Source: Acidobacteriota bacterium
Lineage (GTDB): Bacteria; Acidobacteriota; Terriglobia; Terriglobales; Acidobacteriaceae
Length of the DNA: 5,721 bases
Reading direction: 5' to 3'
Assembly: GCA_019510535.1 (NCBI GenBank)
Contig: JAEKKE010000251.1
Coordinates: forward strand, 1 to 5,721
Both the position numbers and the translations under genes were made by a program. Each line of letters begins with the position of its first letter. Position 1 is the stretch's first letter. The notes below the pieces were generated by a model. That model was given only the letters and a program-made list of their open reading frames with translations. It searched no databases and was not told the DNA's origin. Below are positions 1 to 5,665 of this stretch, piece by piece.

Positions 1-1087
1 TTCTTCCCCTGGGGCAGCTCAGCGTCGTCACCGGAGCCAATGGCAGCGGAAAGTCCAATATCTACCGTTCGCTACACCTGCTTGCGGATGCGGCGCAGAA
101 CGCGGTCGTGGGTTCGCTGGCGCGTGAGGGCGGGCTGCCCTCCACCTTCTGGGCCGGCCCTGAGAGCATCGCACGTAGTGTGCGACAGGGCGAACACAAG
201 GTCGAACCTCTGGCCGGCAGGAACTCTGCAAGCCTTATGCTCGGCTTCGGTGGCGATCTCTACGGATACAGCATTGATCTCGGCTACCCGACACCCTCGC
301 GGACAATGTTTGGACTAGACCCACGCATCAAGCGGGAGTGCATCTGGAACGGCCCCATCTATCGCAAAGCCTCCGCGATGGTGGACCGCCGCAATAACTT
401 CGTCTGGCTCTCCACCACAAGGGACGAAGAACCGGTCATGCTGACCCAGCACCTCGCCGACACCGGCGTGCGCCGGAGATGCTTGCCGTTCGCGAGTCGA
501 TCCGAAGCTGGCGCTTCTACGATCACTTCCGCACCGACGCAGACTCTCCCGTACGCACCGCGCAGATCGGCACCTTCTCTCCGGTGCTGCATCACGATGG
601 CAGCAATCTCGCCGCCGCCTTGCAGACGATCTTCGAACTGCGTTCTGACGAAGAACTTGCCCGCACCATCGACGATGCTTTTCCCGGAAGCAGCCTCTAC
701 ATCGAAAGCACCGCCGGCGGTTTCAGCATCTGTCTGAAACAGCACGGGCTGCTGCGTCCGCTCTCCGCGAAGGAGCTCTCGGATGGAACACTTCGCTACC
801 TGCTGCTGACTGCCGCTCTGCTGACTCCGCGGCCACCGGAGCTGTTGGTCCTTAACGAACCGGAGACCAGCCTCCATCCGGACCTGCTGCCTGCTCTGGC
901 AAGGTTGATCCGCGCAGCCGCAAGAAACACGCAAATCATCGTCGTCTCGCATGCTCCGGTGCTTATCGAAAACATCCTCGCCGAATCCGGTTGCGCCCAT
1001 CTGCACCTGATTAAGTCATTCGGAGAGACCACACTGGAGTCAGCCACACTCTTCAACACACCGAAGTGGGCATGGCCTGCACGATAG
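1..1087 (+). pseudogene. Predicted RecF/SMC-like AAA ATPase (COG4637 type), 5'-partial and frameshifted
   Basis: The reading frame is open from the window edge (codons in phase with base 3) and encodes a Walker A motif GANGSGKS at 33-56, followed by SLHLLADAAQ and REGGLPSTFWAGPE. Past about 469 the similarity moves to another frame (codons in phase with 470): APEMLAVRESIRSWRFYDHF, the ABC-type signature LSDGTLRYL at 776-802, Walker B LLVLNEPE with TSLHP at 842-880, the switch histidine in VVSHAP at 941-958, and the end KWAWPAR, stop 1085-1087. Restoring one base near 469 joins the halves into about 361 residues; only the first 15-20 residues of a roughly 375-residue protein seem missing. The family is a stand-alone predicted ATPase of unknown role with an SMC/RecF-like head. 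All nucleotide-binding motifs survive, so the lesion is recent or a sequencing error. A C-terminal product from the ATG at 479 would lack Walker A and is unlikely to hydrolyse ATP. Confidence 0.85.
463..476. repeat. GC-rich inverted repeat at the ATPase frameshift
   Basis: CCGGCG (463-468) and its exact reverse complement CGCCGG (471-476) are separated by only two bases. The point where the ATPase frame must change, 468-470, lies in the centre of this short palindrome. Such GC hairpins are known spots for replication slippage and for base-calling compression. Confidence 0.7.
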
Positions 1088-1097
1088 AGCATCTATG

Positions 1098-1121
1098 GGC
1101 GTTTCCCGCAATGAAAACGCC
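1098..1121. terminator. Weak hairpin after the ATPase stop
   Basis: GGCGTTT (1098-1104) pairs perfectly with AAACGCC (1115-1121) around a 10-base loop, starting 11 bases after the ATPase stop. No run of T follows on either strand, so it is at best a weak intrinsic terminator. A second, weaker stem (CAGAG 1153-1157 with CTCTG 1164-1168) lies just past the end of the converging membrane-protein gene. The two hairpins together fill the 97-base convergent gap, and nothing else is visible in it. Confidence 0.3.
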
Positions 1122-1184
1122 GCTGTACGCCCTCTTCCGGAATACCCAACAACAGAGAAAACGCTCTGGTAGAAGATCTGATCA

Positions 1185-2468
1185 TTAGCCAAAGGCAACG
1201 ATCGCGGCAGGCTGCGCTTCCGGTGCCTCTTTCGCTGCCCGAAGCAGCCACCAGCCCACCACATAACCGACAATCGCCAGGGGCAAAGAGATCTGCAATG
1301 GCGCCTCTATATCCGGCAGGTAGCTCACAATCAGATGAATCGCCAGGAACCCCCACGCCTTCGCGCCGCTCTTGAAGATCGGCGGCACGCATGCCGGAAC
1401 AGCAAGCATAAAGAGCGGCCAGGCATAGCCGAACAACCGCGGCACTGCTGTTCCCAACATCGGCGCCAGCAAAAACGAGATTACGCCGTAAATCAAGCAG
1501 AAGCGAAGAAAAAGGCTTTCACGCCACAACGAACGCCACGTACGGACAGGGAAAAAGAAAAGCAGGAGCAACGGGAAAAGCCCAAAGCGTGTGAGGCCAT
1601 CAAAAAGTGTCATCAACGGCAAAGACAGCACCCACCCGCAGACACCAAAGACTTTGATGGGACCGAATGGCAAATGTATCTGCCAGGTCGGTGTACATAC
1701 GTTCATTCCGGGTGTCCACGGGTAAGCTCCAATAATATTCTTTAAAAAATTCCAGGGAATCTTGCCCAGAACATAGAGCGAACCCGGAACGTGTTGCTGG
1801 TTCGCCAGAGCGTTCGCGCTCAGCCGGCCAGTAATAAAGGAACCTGCAAAGGTCGCCGCAAAAGCAAGTACACGCTTGACTACACTCAGACGCTTCCAGG
1901 CAGCTAACAGCAGGCATAACAGCACCAGAAGAGTGGACTCTCGCGAGAGCGAAAGCGGAAACAGCATAAGTATCGCCACAAGCGTCTGACGATTTGCCAA
2001 GGCGTAGAGCATGAGCGCCAACAGCGCTGCATACCAGAGATCGGGAAGCGCCAGTCCCCGCACCAGATCAGCCCAAAAGAAACAACCGCCTGTAGCAATC
2101 AGGATCCACACCGGTGTCCCTGAGCGCAACAGAAGACCACCAACGATCGTCAGTACGGCAACGATCGAAACGAATCCGAGAGCGATAAAGATCGAGTAGA
2201 CAGAAAAACCTGTCAGATGCGAAAGGCCACGAACGACCAAAGGCTGCAGTTGACGCATGGCGAAGGGCTGCATGACACGCTCAACATGGCCTTCGGCGAG
2301 AGCGATGTACCACTCTACGTCAGAGATCGTAAAAAGACGGCTGCCACGATACCCCCTAACGAGAGCCAGCAACGAAGAAAGAACAACAAAGATCGCCAGT
2401 TGCAACGGTTGAACGGGCTGCTCTGACCGCATCCGTGTCTGCGAAGAAGGAGCCGAGAACAAGGTCAT
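1185..2468 (-). CDS. Polytopic inner-membrane protein, possibly GT-C-like glycosyltransferase
   Basis: The product is 427 residues with about ten to twelve hydrophobic segments, roughly at residues 23-38, 87-114, 118-131, 141-158, 162-190, 199-215, 271-290, 296-307, 320-338, 346-361, 371-384 and 394-410. The first loop holds SDVEWYIALAEG (49-60) and then QPFAMRQLQPLVVRGL (67-82). An acidic DxxxY-type motif in the first external loop, followed by a P-F-x-x-R-x-L-x-P stretch, recalls GT-C-fold sugar transferases and related uncharacterised membrane proteins. A conserved-looking SRES lies at 175-178. The function is inference only. The frame stays open to an ATG at 2714, but those 82 extra codons look non-coding (low hydrophobicity, many Cys, dyads), so a later start is chosen. 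The ATG at 2468 has only a poor site (AGG two bases away). A TTG at 2462 has the same AGG at eight bases, and an ATG at 2432 has none, so the start is uncertain. It converges on the ATPase gene. Confidence 0.78.
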   Translation of the reverse strand: MTLFSAPSSQTRMRSEQPVQPLQLAIFVVLSSLLALVRGYRGSRLFTISDVEWYIALAEGHVERVMQPFAMRQLQPLVVRGLSHLTGFSVYSIFIALGFVSIVAVLTIVGGLLLRSGTPVWILIATGGCFFWADLVRGLALPDLWYAALLALMLYALANRQTLVAILMLFPLSLSRESTLLVLLCLLLAAWKRLSVVKRVLAFAATFAGSFITGRLSANALANQQHVPGSLYVLGKIPWNFLKNIIGAYPWTPGMNVCTPTWQIHLPFGPIKVFGVCGWVLSLPLMTLFDGLTRFGLFPLLLLFFFPVRTWRSLWRESLFLRFCLIYGVISFLLAPMLGTAVPRLFGYAWPLFMLAVPACVPPIFKSGAKAWGFLAIHLIVSYLPDIEAPLQISLPLAIVGYVVGWWLLRAAKEAPEAQPAAIVAFG

Positions 2469-2487
2469 GACCTGTTTTCTTTCGGAA

Positions 2488-2507
2488 AAAGTAGATAAGC
2501 CTACTTT
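2488..2507 (-). promoter_or_regulatory. Inverted repeat in the leader of the membrane-protein gene
   Basis: AAAGTAG-N6-CTACTTT is a perfect 7-base dyad whose near edge is 19 bases from the ATG at 2468. On the minus strand its right arm runs on into further T residues (five T in all). It could be a repressor operator or a small hairpin limiting transcription into the gene. The sequence does not decide between them. Confidence 0.45.
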
Positions 2508-2528
2508 ATCGTGACCGGCATGGAGCGC

Positions 2529-2551
2529 GCATCGCCCTGCAGGAGGGATGC
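2529..2551. repeat. Imperfect inverted repeat upstream of the membrane-protein gene
   Basis: GCAT-CG-CCCT (2529-2538) faces AGGGATGC (2544-2551) across the loop GCAGG, giving eight pairs with a two-base bulge. It encloses the palindrome CCTGCAGG. Its role is unknown. It matters mainly because it lies between two other dyads in the same leader. Confidence 0.3.
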
Positions 2552-2600
2552 TGCATAAGGAGCAAATCGTACAAGAATCGATATGGAGCGAAGTATTTGA

Positions 2601-2625
2601 CTCTAAGGCGAAATGGTCCTTAGAG
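2601..2625. promoter_or_regulatory. Perfect 8-base inverted repeat, possible operator
   Basis: CTCTAAGG (2601-2608) and CCTTAGAG (2618-2625) are exact reverse complements nine bases apart, so the arm centres are 17 bases apart, a spacing compatible with a dimeric regulator. It lies about 130 bases upstream of the membrane-protein start. No T-run follows, so a terminator is less likely than a binding site or chance. Confidence 0.35.
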
Positions 2626-2706
2626 CATTTCCCTGCGGATGTAATCTTGCTGCAAGATGAAGGGCACGAACACGAAAGATCATCCCCAGGCGCAAGAGAA
2701 AGAAGC

Positions 2707-2729
2707 GGCGCCATCCTAAGGATGGCGCC
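2707..2729 (-). terminator. Strong intrinsic terminator downstream of the GH105 gene
   Basis: A 10-base perfect stem (GGCGCCATCC at 2707-2716 with its complement at 2720-2729) closes a three-base TAA loop. On the minus strand it is followed by a pyrimidine-rich GCTTCTTTCTCTT tail, which suits termination of leftward transcripts from the GH105 gene about 146 bases upstream. The tail is not a pure T-run. On the plus strand only three T residues follow, so the minus direction is preferred. Confidence 0.65.
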
Positions 2730-2764
2730 TTTGATCCGGCCAAGAGGCTTCTTTCAAAACCTCC

Positions 2765-2857
2765 CTATTTCAAAATCTTCTGATACAGCCGATACCGCTC
2801 CTCCACCAGCCCTCCAGCTCTAACGAGTTCGCTGGGAACCCAGAAACTCCACACCAT
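2765..2857 (-). other. Short coding-like frame, possible gene-end remnant
   Basis: From an ATG at 2857 the minus strand encodes 30 residues, beginning MVWSFWVPSEL and ending VEERYRLYQKILK before a TAG. The same frame stays open upstream (EHSPKV before the Met) into the end of the GH105 gene, which is read in another frame. The composition, with Trp-rich and then charged amphipathic stretches, looks like the C-terminal end of a real protein rather than random translation. No ribosome-binding site precedes the ATG, so a truncated 3' remnant of a lost gene is likelier than a small gene. I do not recognise the family, and chance remains possible. Confidence 0.3.
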
Positions 2858-2874
2858 GACTTTAGGAGAATGCT

Positions 2875-3951
2875 CTACCGCAGCAGTGCGTTGGTGCACC
2901 AGATGGCAGCTTCCTGCCCATGGAAGTCGCCGGTACGGCGGCGGCGAGCGTAGTAGTAGGCAAGATCATTCTTCTTGCCGGTGCCTTCGCATACCTGCGT
3001 GATGTCGCTGTTCTGATCGATATAGCCGGCCACGCCGATCCATCCCTTACGTGCCGCAGGACCGTACTCCGCCTCTGGCAGCCAACCGTTCTTTACACCG
3101 GTGATGAAGGCGTAGGTAAACATCGCCGAGCTCGAACTCTCCGGCCACGCATCGTCCTTATCGATCAGCTCACGCCACATGCCGTCCTTGCCCTGGTACT
3201 TCAGAAGGCCGGCCATCATCAGCTTGTAGCCCTTCAGGATTCGTGCACGGTCGGGATGATTGTCAGGCAGGTCACGCAGCATCTCAGCCATTCCCACGGC
3301 GACCCAGCCATCGCCACGTCCCCAGAAGAAGGGCACATCGGGCGCGTGATGGAACAGGCCGTTCGGCTGCTGCAGCTTATCGAGATAGCTCACCATCTCC
3401 TTTGCGGTGCGGTCCAGGTACTTCTTGTCACCCGAGGCGCGATACTCCTGCAGCTGCAGGATGGTGAGCATATACATGTCGTCGATCCAGTAGCGGGTCT
3501 CTGCCGAAAGTCCGTCCGGCTGCGGATTCTCCCACTGACGGTCAGCCCAGCTCTTGCCGTAGCTGGCATACTTCTCGTCCTTGGTCAGGATGCCGATCTC
3601 GATGGGGACGATGCCGAAGATCGAGTCATCCACGTGCCGCCGCTGCGGAATACGGGATGCCTCCGTGCCACCGGGCATCAGCGGCTCGAACTTCTTAATC
3701 AGCTTGTCGCGGAGATCGGTGTCGCTGGTGAGTTTCGAATACTCCAGCGATCCATACCACGCCCCAACCTCGGAGTAGTGGATCGTCGCCGTGTACTGGT
3801 GAGGGCTCACAACAAAATGATCAGCCAGCTTCTTTCCCACAACCTTGGGTTCGGTATTTTCAGGCCAGTTCGTGAAGTACTTGTCACCGGGCTTCTGAGC
3901 CAACAGAGCCGTCGCAAAAAGAGGTAGAACAGCCAGGATGCAGAGCTTCAT
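2875..3951 (-). CDS. Secreted unsaturated rhamnogalacturonyl hydrolase, GH105 family (YteR-like)
   Basis: The product is 358 residues, typical for GH105. These enzymes form an (alpha/alpha)6 barrel and remove the unsaturated galacturonyl unit that polysaccharide lyases leave on rhamnogalacturonan or related oligosaccharides. A signal peptide is visible: MKLCILAVLPLFATALLA, cleavage probably before Gln19, so it is periplasmic or exported, unlike cytoplasmic Bacillus YteR. Barrel landmarks are AWYGSLEYSKL (64-74), HVDDSIFGIVPIE (106-118), YWIDDMYML (154-162, Asp157/158 matching the catalytic Asp region), FFWGRGDGWVAVGMAE (208-223, the GH105 W-x-R-G-[ND]-G-W signature), ESSSSAMFTYAF (271-282) and GDFHGQEAAIWC (341-352). 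The frame stays open to an ATG at 4116, but the start at 3951 is chosen because the signal peptide begins there and AAGGAG lies 13 bases upstream, a little long. The exact substrate is uncertain; other GH105 or GH88-like specificities are possible. Confidence 0.92.
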   Translation of the reverse strand: MKLCILAVLPLFATALLAQKPGDKYFTNWPENTEPKVVGKKLADHFVVSPHQYTATIHYSEVGAWYGSLEYSKLTSDTDLRDKLIKKFEPLMPGGTEASRIPQRRHVDDSIFGIVPIEIGILTKDEKYASYGKSWADRQWENPQPDGLSAETRYWIDDMYMLTILQLQEYRASGDKKYLDRTAKEMVSYLDKLQQPNGLFHHAPDVPFFWGRGDGWVAVGMAEMLRDLPDNHPDRARILKGYKLMMAGLLKYQGKDGMWRELIDKDDAWPESSSSAMFTYAFITGVKNGWLPEAEYGPAARKGWIGVAGYIDQNSDITQVCEGTGKKNDLAYYYARRRRTGDFHGQEAAIWCTNALLR

Positions 3952-3984
3952 AAGAAAACGATTTCTCCTTATAGAACGAGAGGA

Positions 3985-4014
3985 ATTGTATCGAATGGAA
4001 CTACCATTTGTTGA
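3985..4014 (-). promoter_or_regulatory. Candidate promoter of the GH105 gene
   Basis: On the minus strand TCAACA (4009-4014, four of six to the -35 consensus) and TACAAT (3985-3990, five of six to the -10 consensus) are 18 bases apart. The transcript would start near 3978 and carry the AAGGAG site ahead of the start codon. The -35 is weak, so activation or another promoter cannot be excluded. Confidence 0.35.
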
Positions 4015-4054
4015 GTACTCCGTTTTTTTCATCCTCTCAATGAAATCAATCGAG

Positions 4055-4066
4055 GTTAGCGCTAAC
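4055..4066. promoter_or_regulatory. LacI-family-type operator palindrome
   Basis: GTTAGCGCTAAC is a perfect 12-base palindrome with a central CG step. It closely matches the TGTTAGCGCTAACA-type sites known for LacI-family regulators of plant-polysaccharide genes. It is centred about 110 bases upstream of the GH105 start and about 70 bases upstream of the predicted transcript start, which suits sugar-dependent control. No regulator gene is in the window. Confidence 0.6.
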
Positions 4067-4236
4067 AATGGCGCAACATAGTCTCCCGCAAACGTAAAAC
4101 ATCGGCGTTCATTCACTTACGAGCAGTTATCCTCTAACGGCCTGCGGAGCACCTGGAAGCCAGGTATCGAAACGGTGGAACCTCACCTGCAACAGGACTT
4201 CAAGGATCATCATGAGCAGCGTGTTAATCGCCAACA

Positions 4237-4262
4237 AAAAGCGCCGCAAACGCGGCGCTTTT
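4237..4262 (-). terminator. Intrinsic terminator of metK
   Basis: An 11-base perfect stem (AAAAGCGCCGC, loop AAAC, complement) lies 23 bases past the metK stop. On the minus strand the stem ends in a run of five T. The A/T symmetry means it could also stop transcripts from the other side. Confidence 0.9.
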
Positions 4263-4285
4263 CTTTTTCCATCATTCTTTATTAA

Positions 4286-5482
4286 TTACTTAGTAGCGAC
4301 CGCTTCCTGCGCCACGGCAGCCTTCAGAGCGGCAGCCTTGTCGGTCTTCTCCCAGGTGAACGCATCGCCGGTGCGGCCGAAATGGCCGTAGGCTGCGGTC
4401 TGCTTGAAGATCGGGCGGCGAAGCTCGAGGGTCTCAATGATACCCTTCGGCGTCAGCGAGAAGTTCGCGCGGACGGCCTCAGTGATCTTCGCCTCGGAGA
4501 CCTTGCCGGTACCGAAGGTGTCCACCAGAACCGAAACCGGCTCGGCGACGCCGATGGCGTAGGCAAGCTGAACCTCGGCGCGATCGGCCAGGCCGGCAGC
4601 AACGATGTTCTTGGCGATGTAGCGGGCCATGTAAGCAGCCGAACGGTCAACCTTGGTTGCGTCCTTACCGGAGAAGGCGCCACCGCCGTGACGGCCCATG
4701 CCGCCATAGGTGTCAACGATGATCTTGCGGCCGGTCAGGCCCGAGTCGCCCATCGGTCCGCCGATAACGAAGCGGCCGGTCGGGTTGATGTGGTACTTGG
4801 TGTCGGCATCCAGAAGCTCGGCCGGAATGACGGCCTGGATCACGTTCTTCAGGATGTCGGCATGGAGCTGCTCGTTGGTCAGCGTCGAGTTCGGATCGCG
4901 ATCCTTGAACTCGGCATGCTGGGTCGAGATCACCACCGCGTCCACGCGGACGGGCTTGTGGTTCTCGTCGTACTCCACCGTGACCTGGCTTTTGCCGTCA
5001 GGACGCAGGTACGGCATCAAGCCGTTCTTGCGGACCTCGGAGAGGCGGAACGACAGCTTGTGCGCCAGCGCAATCGGAGTCGGCATCAAGTCCGGAGTCT
5101 CGTTGGTGGCATAGCCGAACATCATGCCCTGGTCGCCGGCGCCGCCGGTGTCCACACCCTGGGCGATGTCAGGCGACTGGCTGTTGATCGAGGAGATGAC
5201 GGCGCAGGTTTGGCTGTCGAAGCCCTTCAGAGCGTCGTCATAACCGATACCCTTCACCGTGTTGCGGACGATGGTCTGGAAGTCGACGTACGCCTTGGTC
5301 GTGATCTCGCCGGCAACCACCACCAGGCCGGTGCAGGTGAGGGTCTCACAAGCGACACGGCTATAGGGATCCTGCGCCAGGCAGGCGTCCAGGATTGCAT
5401 CCGATACCTGATCGGCAATCTTGTCAGGGTGTCCCTCGGTTACGGACTCACTAGTAAACAGAAAACGGTCGCGTGTCGCCAA
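4286..5482 (-). CDS. metK: S-adenosylmethionine synthetase
   Basis: The cytoplasmic enzyme makes S-adenosylmethionine from methionine and ATP, releasing phosphate and diphosphate. The product is 398 residues, normal for bacterial MetK (about 380-400). Landmarks in order: TSESVTEGHPDKIADQ (10-25, ATP-binding His18 and Asp20), VACETLTCTG, the family signature GAGDQGMMFGYA (114-125), LRPDGKSQVT (Lys164), GDSGLTGRKIIVDTYGG (245-261, Asp246 and Lys253), the P-loop-like GGGAFSGKD (266-274) and HFGR near the end (367-370). The start is TTG at 5482: GGAGG lies eight bases before it, and the product then begins (M)ATRDRFLFTSESV like other MetK proteins. An ATG 14 codons upstream would add an unconserved HHTSCN stretch that contains the ribosome-binding site. 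One oddity is Ala275 where the family usually has Pro in GKDPTKVDRS. It has its own candidate promoter and terminator, so it looks monocistronic. Confidence 0.98.
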   Translation of the reverse strand: MATRDRFLFTSESVTEGHPDKIADQVSDAILDACLAQDPYSRVACETLTCTGLVVVAGEITTKAYVDFQTIVRNTVKGIGYDDALKGFDSQTCAVISSINSQSPDIAQGVDTGGAGDQGMMFGYATNETPDLMPTPIALAHKLSFRLSEVRKNGLMPYLRPDGKSQVTVEYDENHKPVRVDAVVISTQHAEFKDRDPNSTLTNEQLHADILKNVIQAVIPAELLDADTKYHINPTGRFVIGGPMGDSGLTGRKIIVDTYGGMGRHGGGAFSGKDATKVDRSAAYMARYIAKNIVAAGLADRAEVQLAYAIGVAEPVSVLVDTFGTGKVSEAKITEAVRANFSLTPKGIIETLELRRPIFKQTAAYGHFGRTGDAFTWEKTDKAAALKAAVAQEAVATK

Positions 5483-5490
5483 AACTACTT

Positions 5491-5495
5491 CCTCC
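5491..5495 (-). promoter_or_regulatory. Ribosome-binding site setting the metK TTG start
   Basis: GGAGG on the minus strand lies eight bases upstream of the TTG at 5480-5482, an ideal spacing. It falls inside the frame that would be read from the upstream ATG at 5524, which argues that the ATG is not the start used. Confidence 0.85.
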
Positions 5496-5529
5496 AATGC
5501 CGCGTTGCAGCTCGTGTGATGCACTATTC

Positions 5530-5560
5530 ATTTTACGCGGTTGTGCCCATTTCGGGTCAC
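5530..5560 (-). promoter_or_regulatory. Candidate metK promoter with overlapping dyad
   Basis: On the minus strand GTGACC (5555-5560, four of six to -35) and TAAAAT (5530-5535, five of six to -10) are 19 bases apart, longer than the ideal 17. The transcript start would be near 5523, giving a leader of about 40 bases, too short for a SAM riboswitch. An imperfect inverted repeat (GTGCCC at 5543-5548, GGG-T-CAC at 5554-5560) covers the -35 and part of the spacer and could be an operator. Confidence 0.4.
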
Positions 5561-5619
5561 ATTTGCAGCAAGCGGGGCGTTTGGGCGGCTGAACGGAGCC
5601 ATTTCATCGCAAGAAGAAT

Positions 5620-5641
5620 GGCGGCCGAAGCCTCGGCCGCC
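5620..5641 (-). terminator. Intrinsic terminator of the beta-barrel gene
   Basis: A 9-base perfect stem (GGCGGCCGA at 5620-5628 with its complement at 5633-5641, four-base loop) lies 24 bases past the stop of the gene entering from the right. On the minus strand it is followed by ATTCTTCTTG, a T-rich tail. It separates that gene from metK. Confidence 0.75.
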
Positions 5642-5665
5642 GTTAGATACCTCAAACCACAAGGG

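Larger units (their letters stand above)
2469..2874. other. 406-base gap between the GH105 gene and the membrane-protein gene
   Basis: No full gene is supported here. Read along the minus strand, it holds in order a short coding-like tail ending at 2765, a strong hairpin terminator (2707-2729), and three inverted repeats (2601-2625, 2529-2551, 2488-2507) leading into the membrane-protein gene. I could not find a convincing -35/-10 pair for that gene. An AGGAGG at 2541-2546 on the plus strand sits one base from an ATG, too close to act as a ribosome-binding site for the 91-codon plus-strand frame there. Confidence 0.6.
3952..4285. other. 334-base gap between metK and the GH105 gene
   Basis: It contains the metK terminator (4237-4262), a LacI-type palindrome (4055-4066), a candidate promoter (3985-4014) and the AAGGAG ribosome-binding site (3965-3970) of the GH105 gene. 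The stretch from about 4070 to 4236 has only a small stem (ACCTGG 4151-4156 with CCAGGT 4160-4165). I see no gene or RNA in it. Confidence 0.6.

Noticed and set aside
438..476. Programmed -1 frameshift in the ATPase
   Set aside because: The phase change is in the -1 direction and a hairpin is present, but there is no slippery X-XXY-YYZ heptamer before it and the hairpin sits on the junction rather than downstream.
359..1006. 215-codon minus-strand frame opposite the ATPase
   Set aside because: It lies antisense to conserved ATPase motifs, its translation has no family features and it has no ribosome-binding site.
2469..2714. 82-residue N-terminal extension of the membrane protein from the ATG at 2714
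   Set aside because: The ATG lies within the terminator hairpin, the extension is Cys-rich and low in hydrophobic structure, and it crosses several dyads.
2548..2823. 91-codon plus-strand frame after an AGGAGG
   Set aside because: AGGAGG is only one base from the ATG, too close. The frame runs through the terminator hairpin and antisense to the coding-like tail, and the product looks random.
2920..3927. 335-codon open frame on the plus strand opposite the GH105 gene
   Set aside because: It is an antisense shadow of a well-supported GH105 gene. It has no recognisable motif or ribosome-binding site, and it is open because of the GC-rich codon pattern.
3952..4116. 55-residue N-terminal extension of the GH105 protein from the ATG at 4116
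   Set aside because: It would cross the LacI-type palindrome and the promoter, and would put the signal peptide in the interior of the protein. The ATG at 3951 has AAGGAG upstream.
4212..4391. Short plus-strand frame (MSSVLIANKKRRK...) with AAGGA five bases upstream
   Set aside because: It runs straight through the metK terminator hairpin and then antisense into metK. The Lys/Arg-rich stretch is just the translated hairpin.
5483..5530. SAM riboswitch before metK
   Set aside because: The leader from the likely transcript start is only about 40 bases, and no SAM-I or SAM-II core pattern was recognised there.
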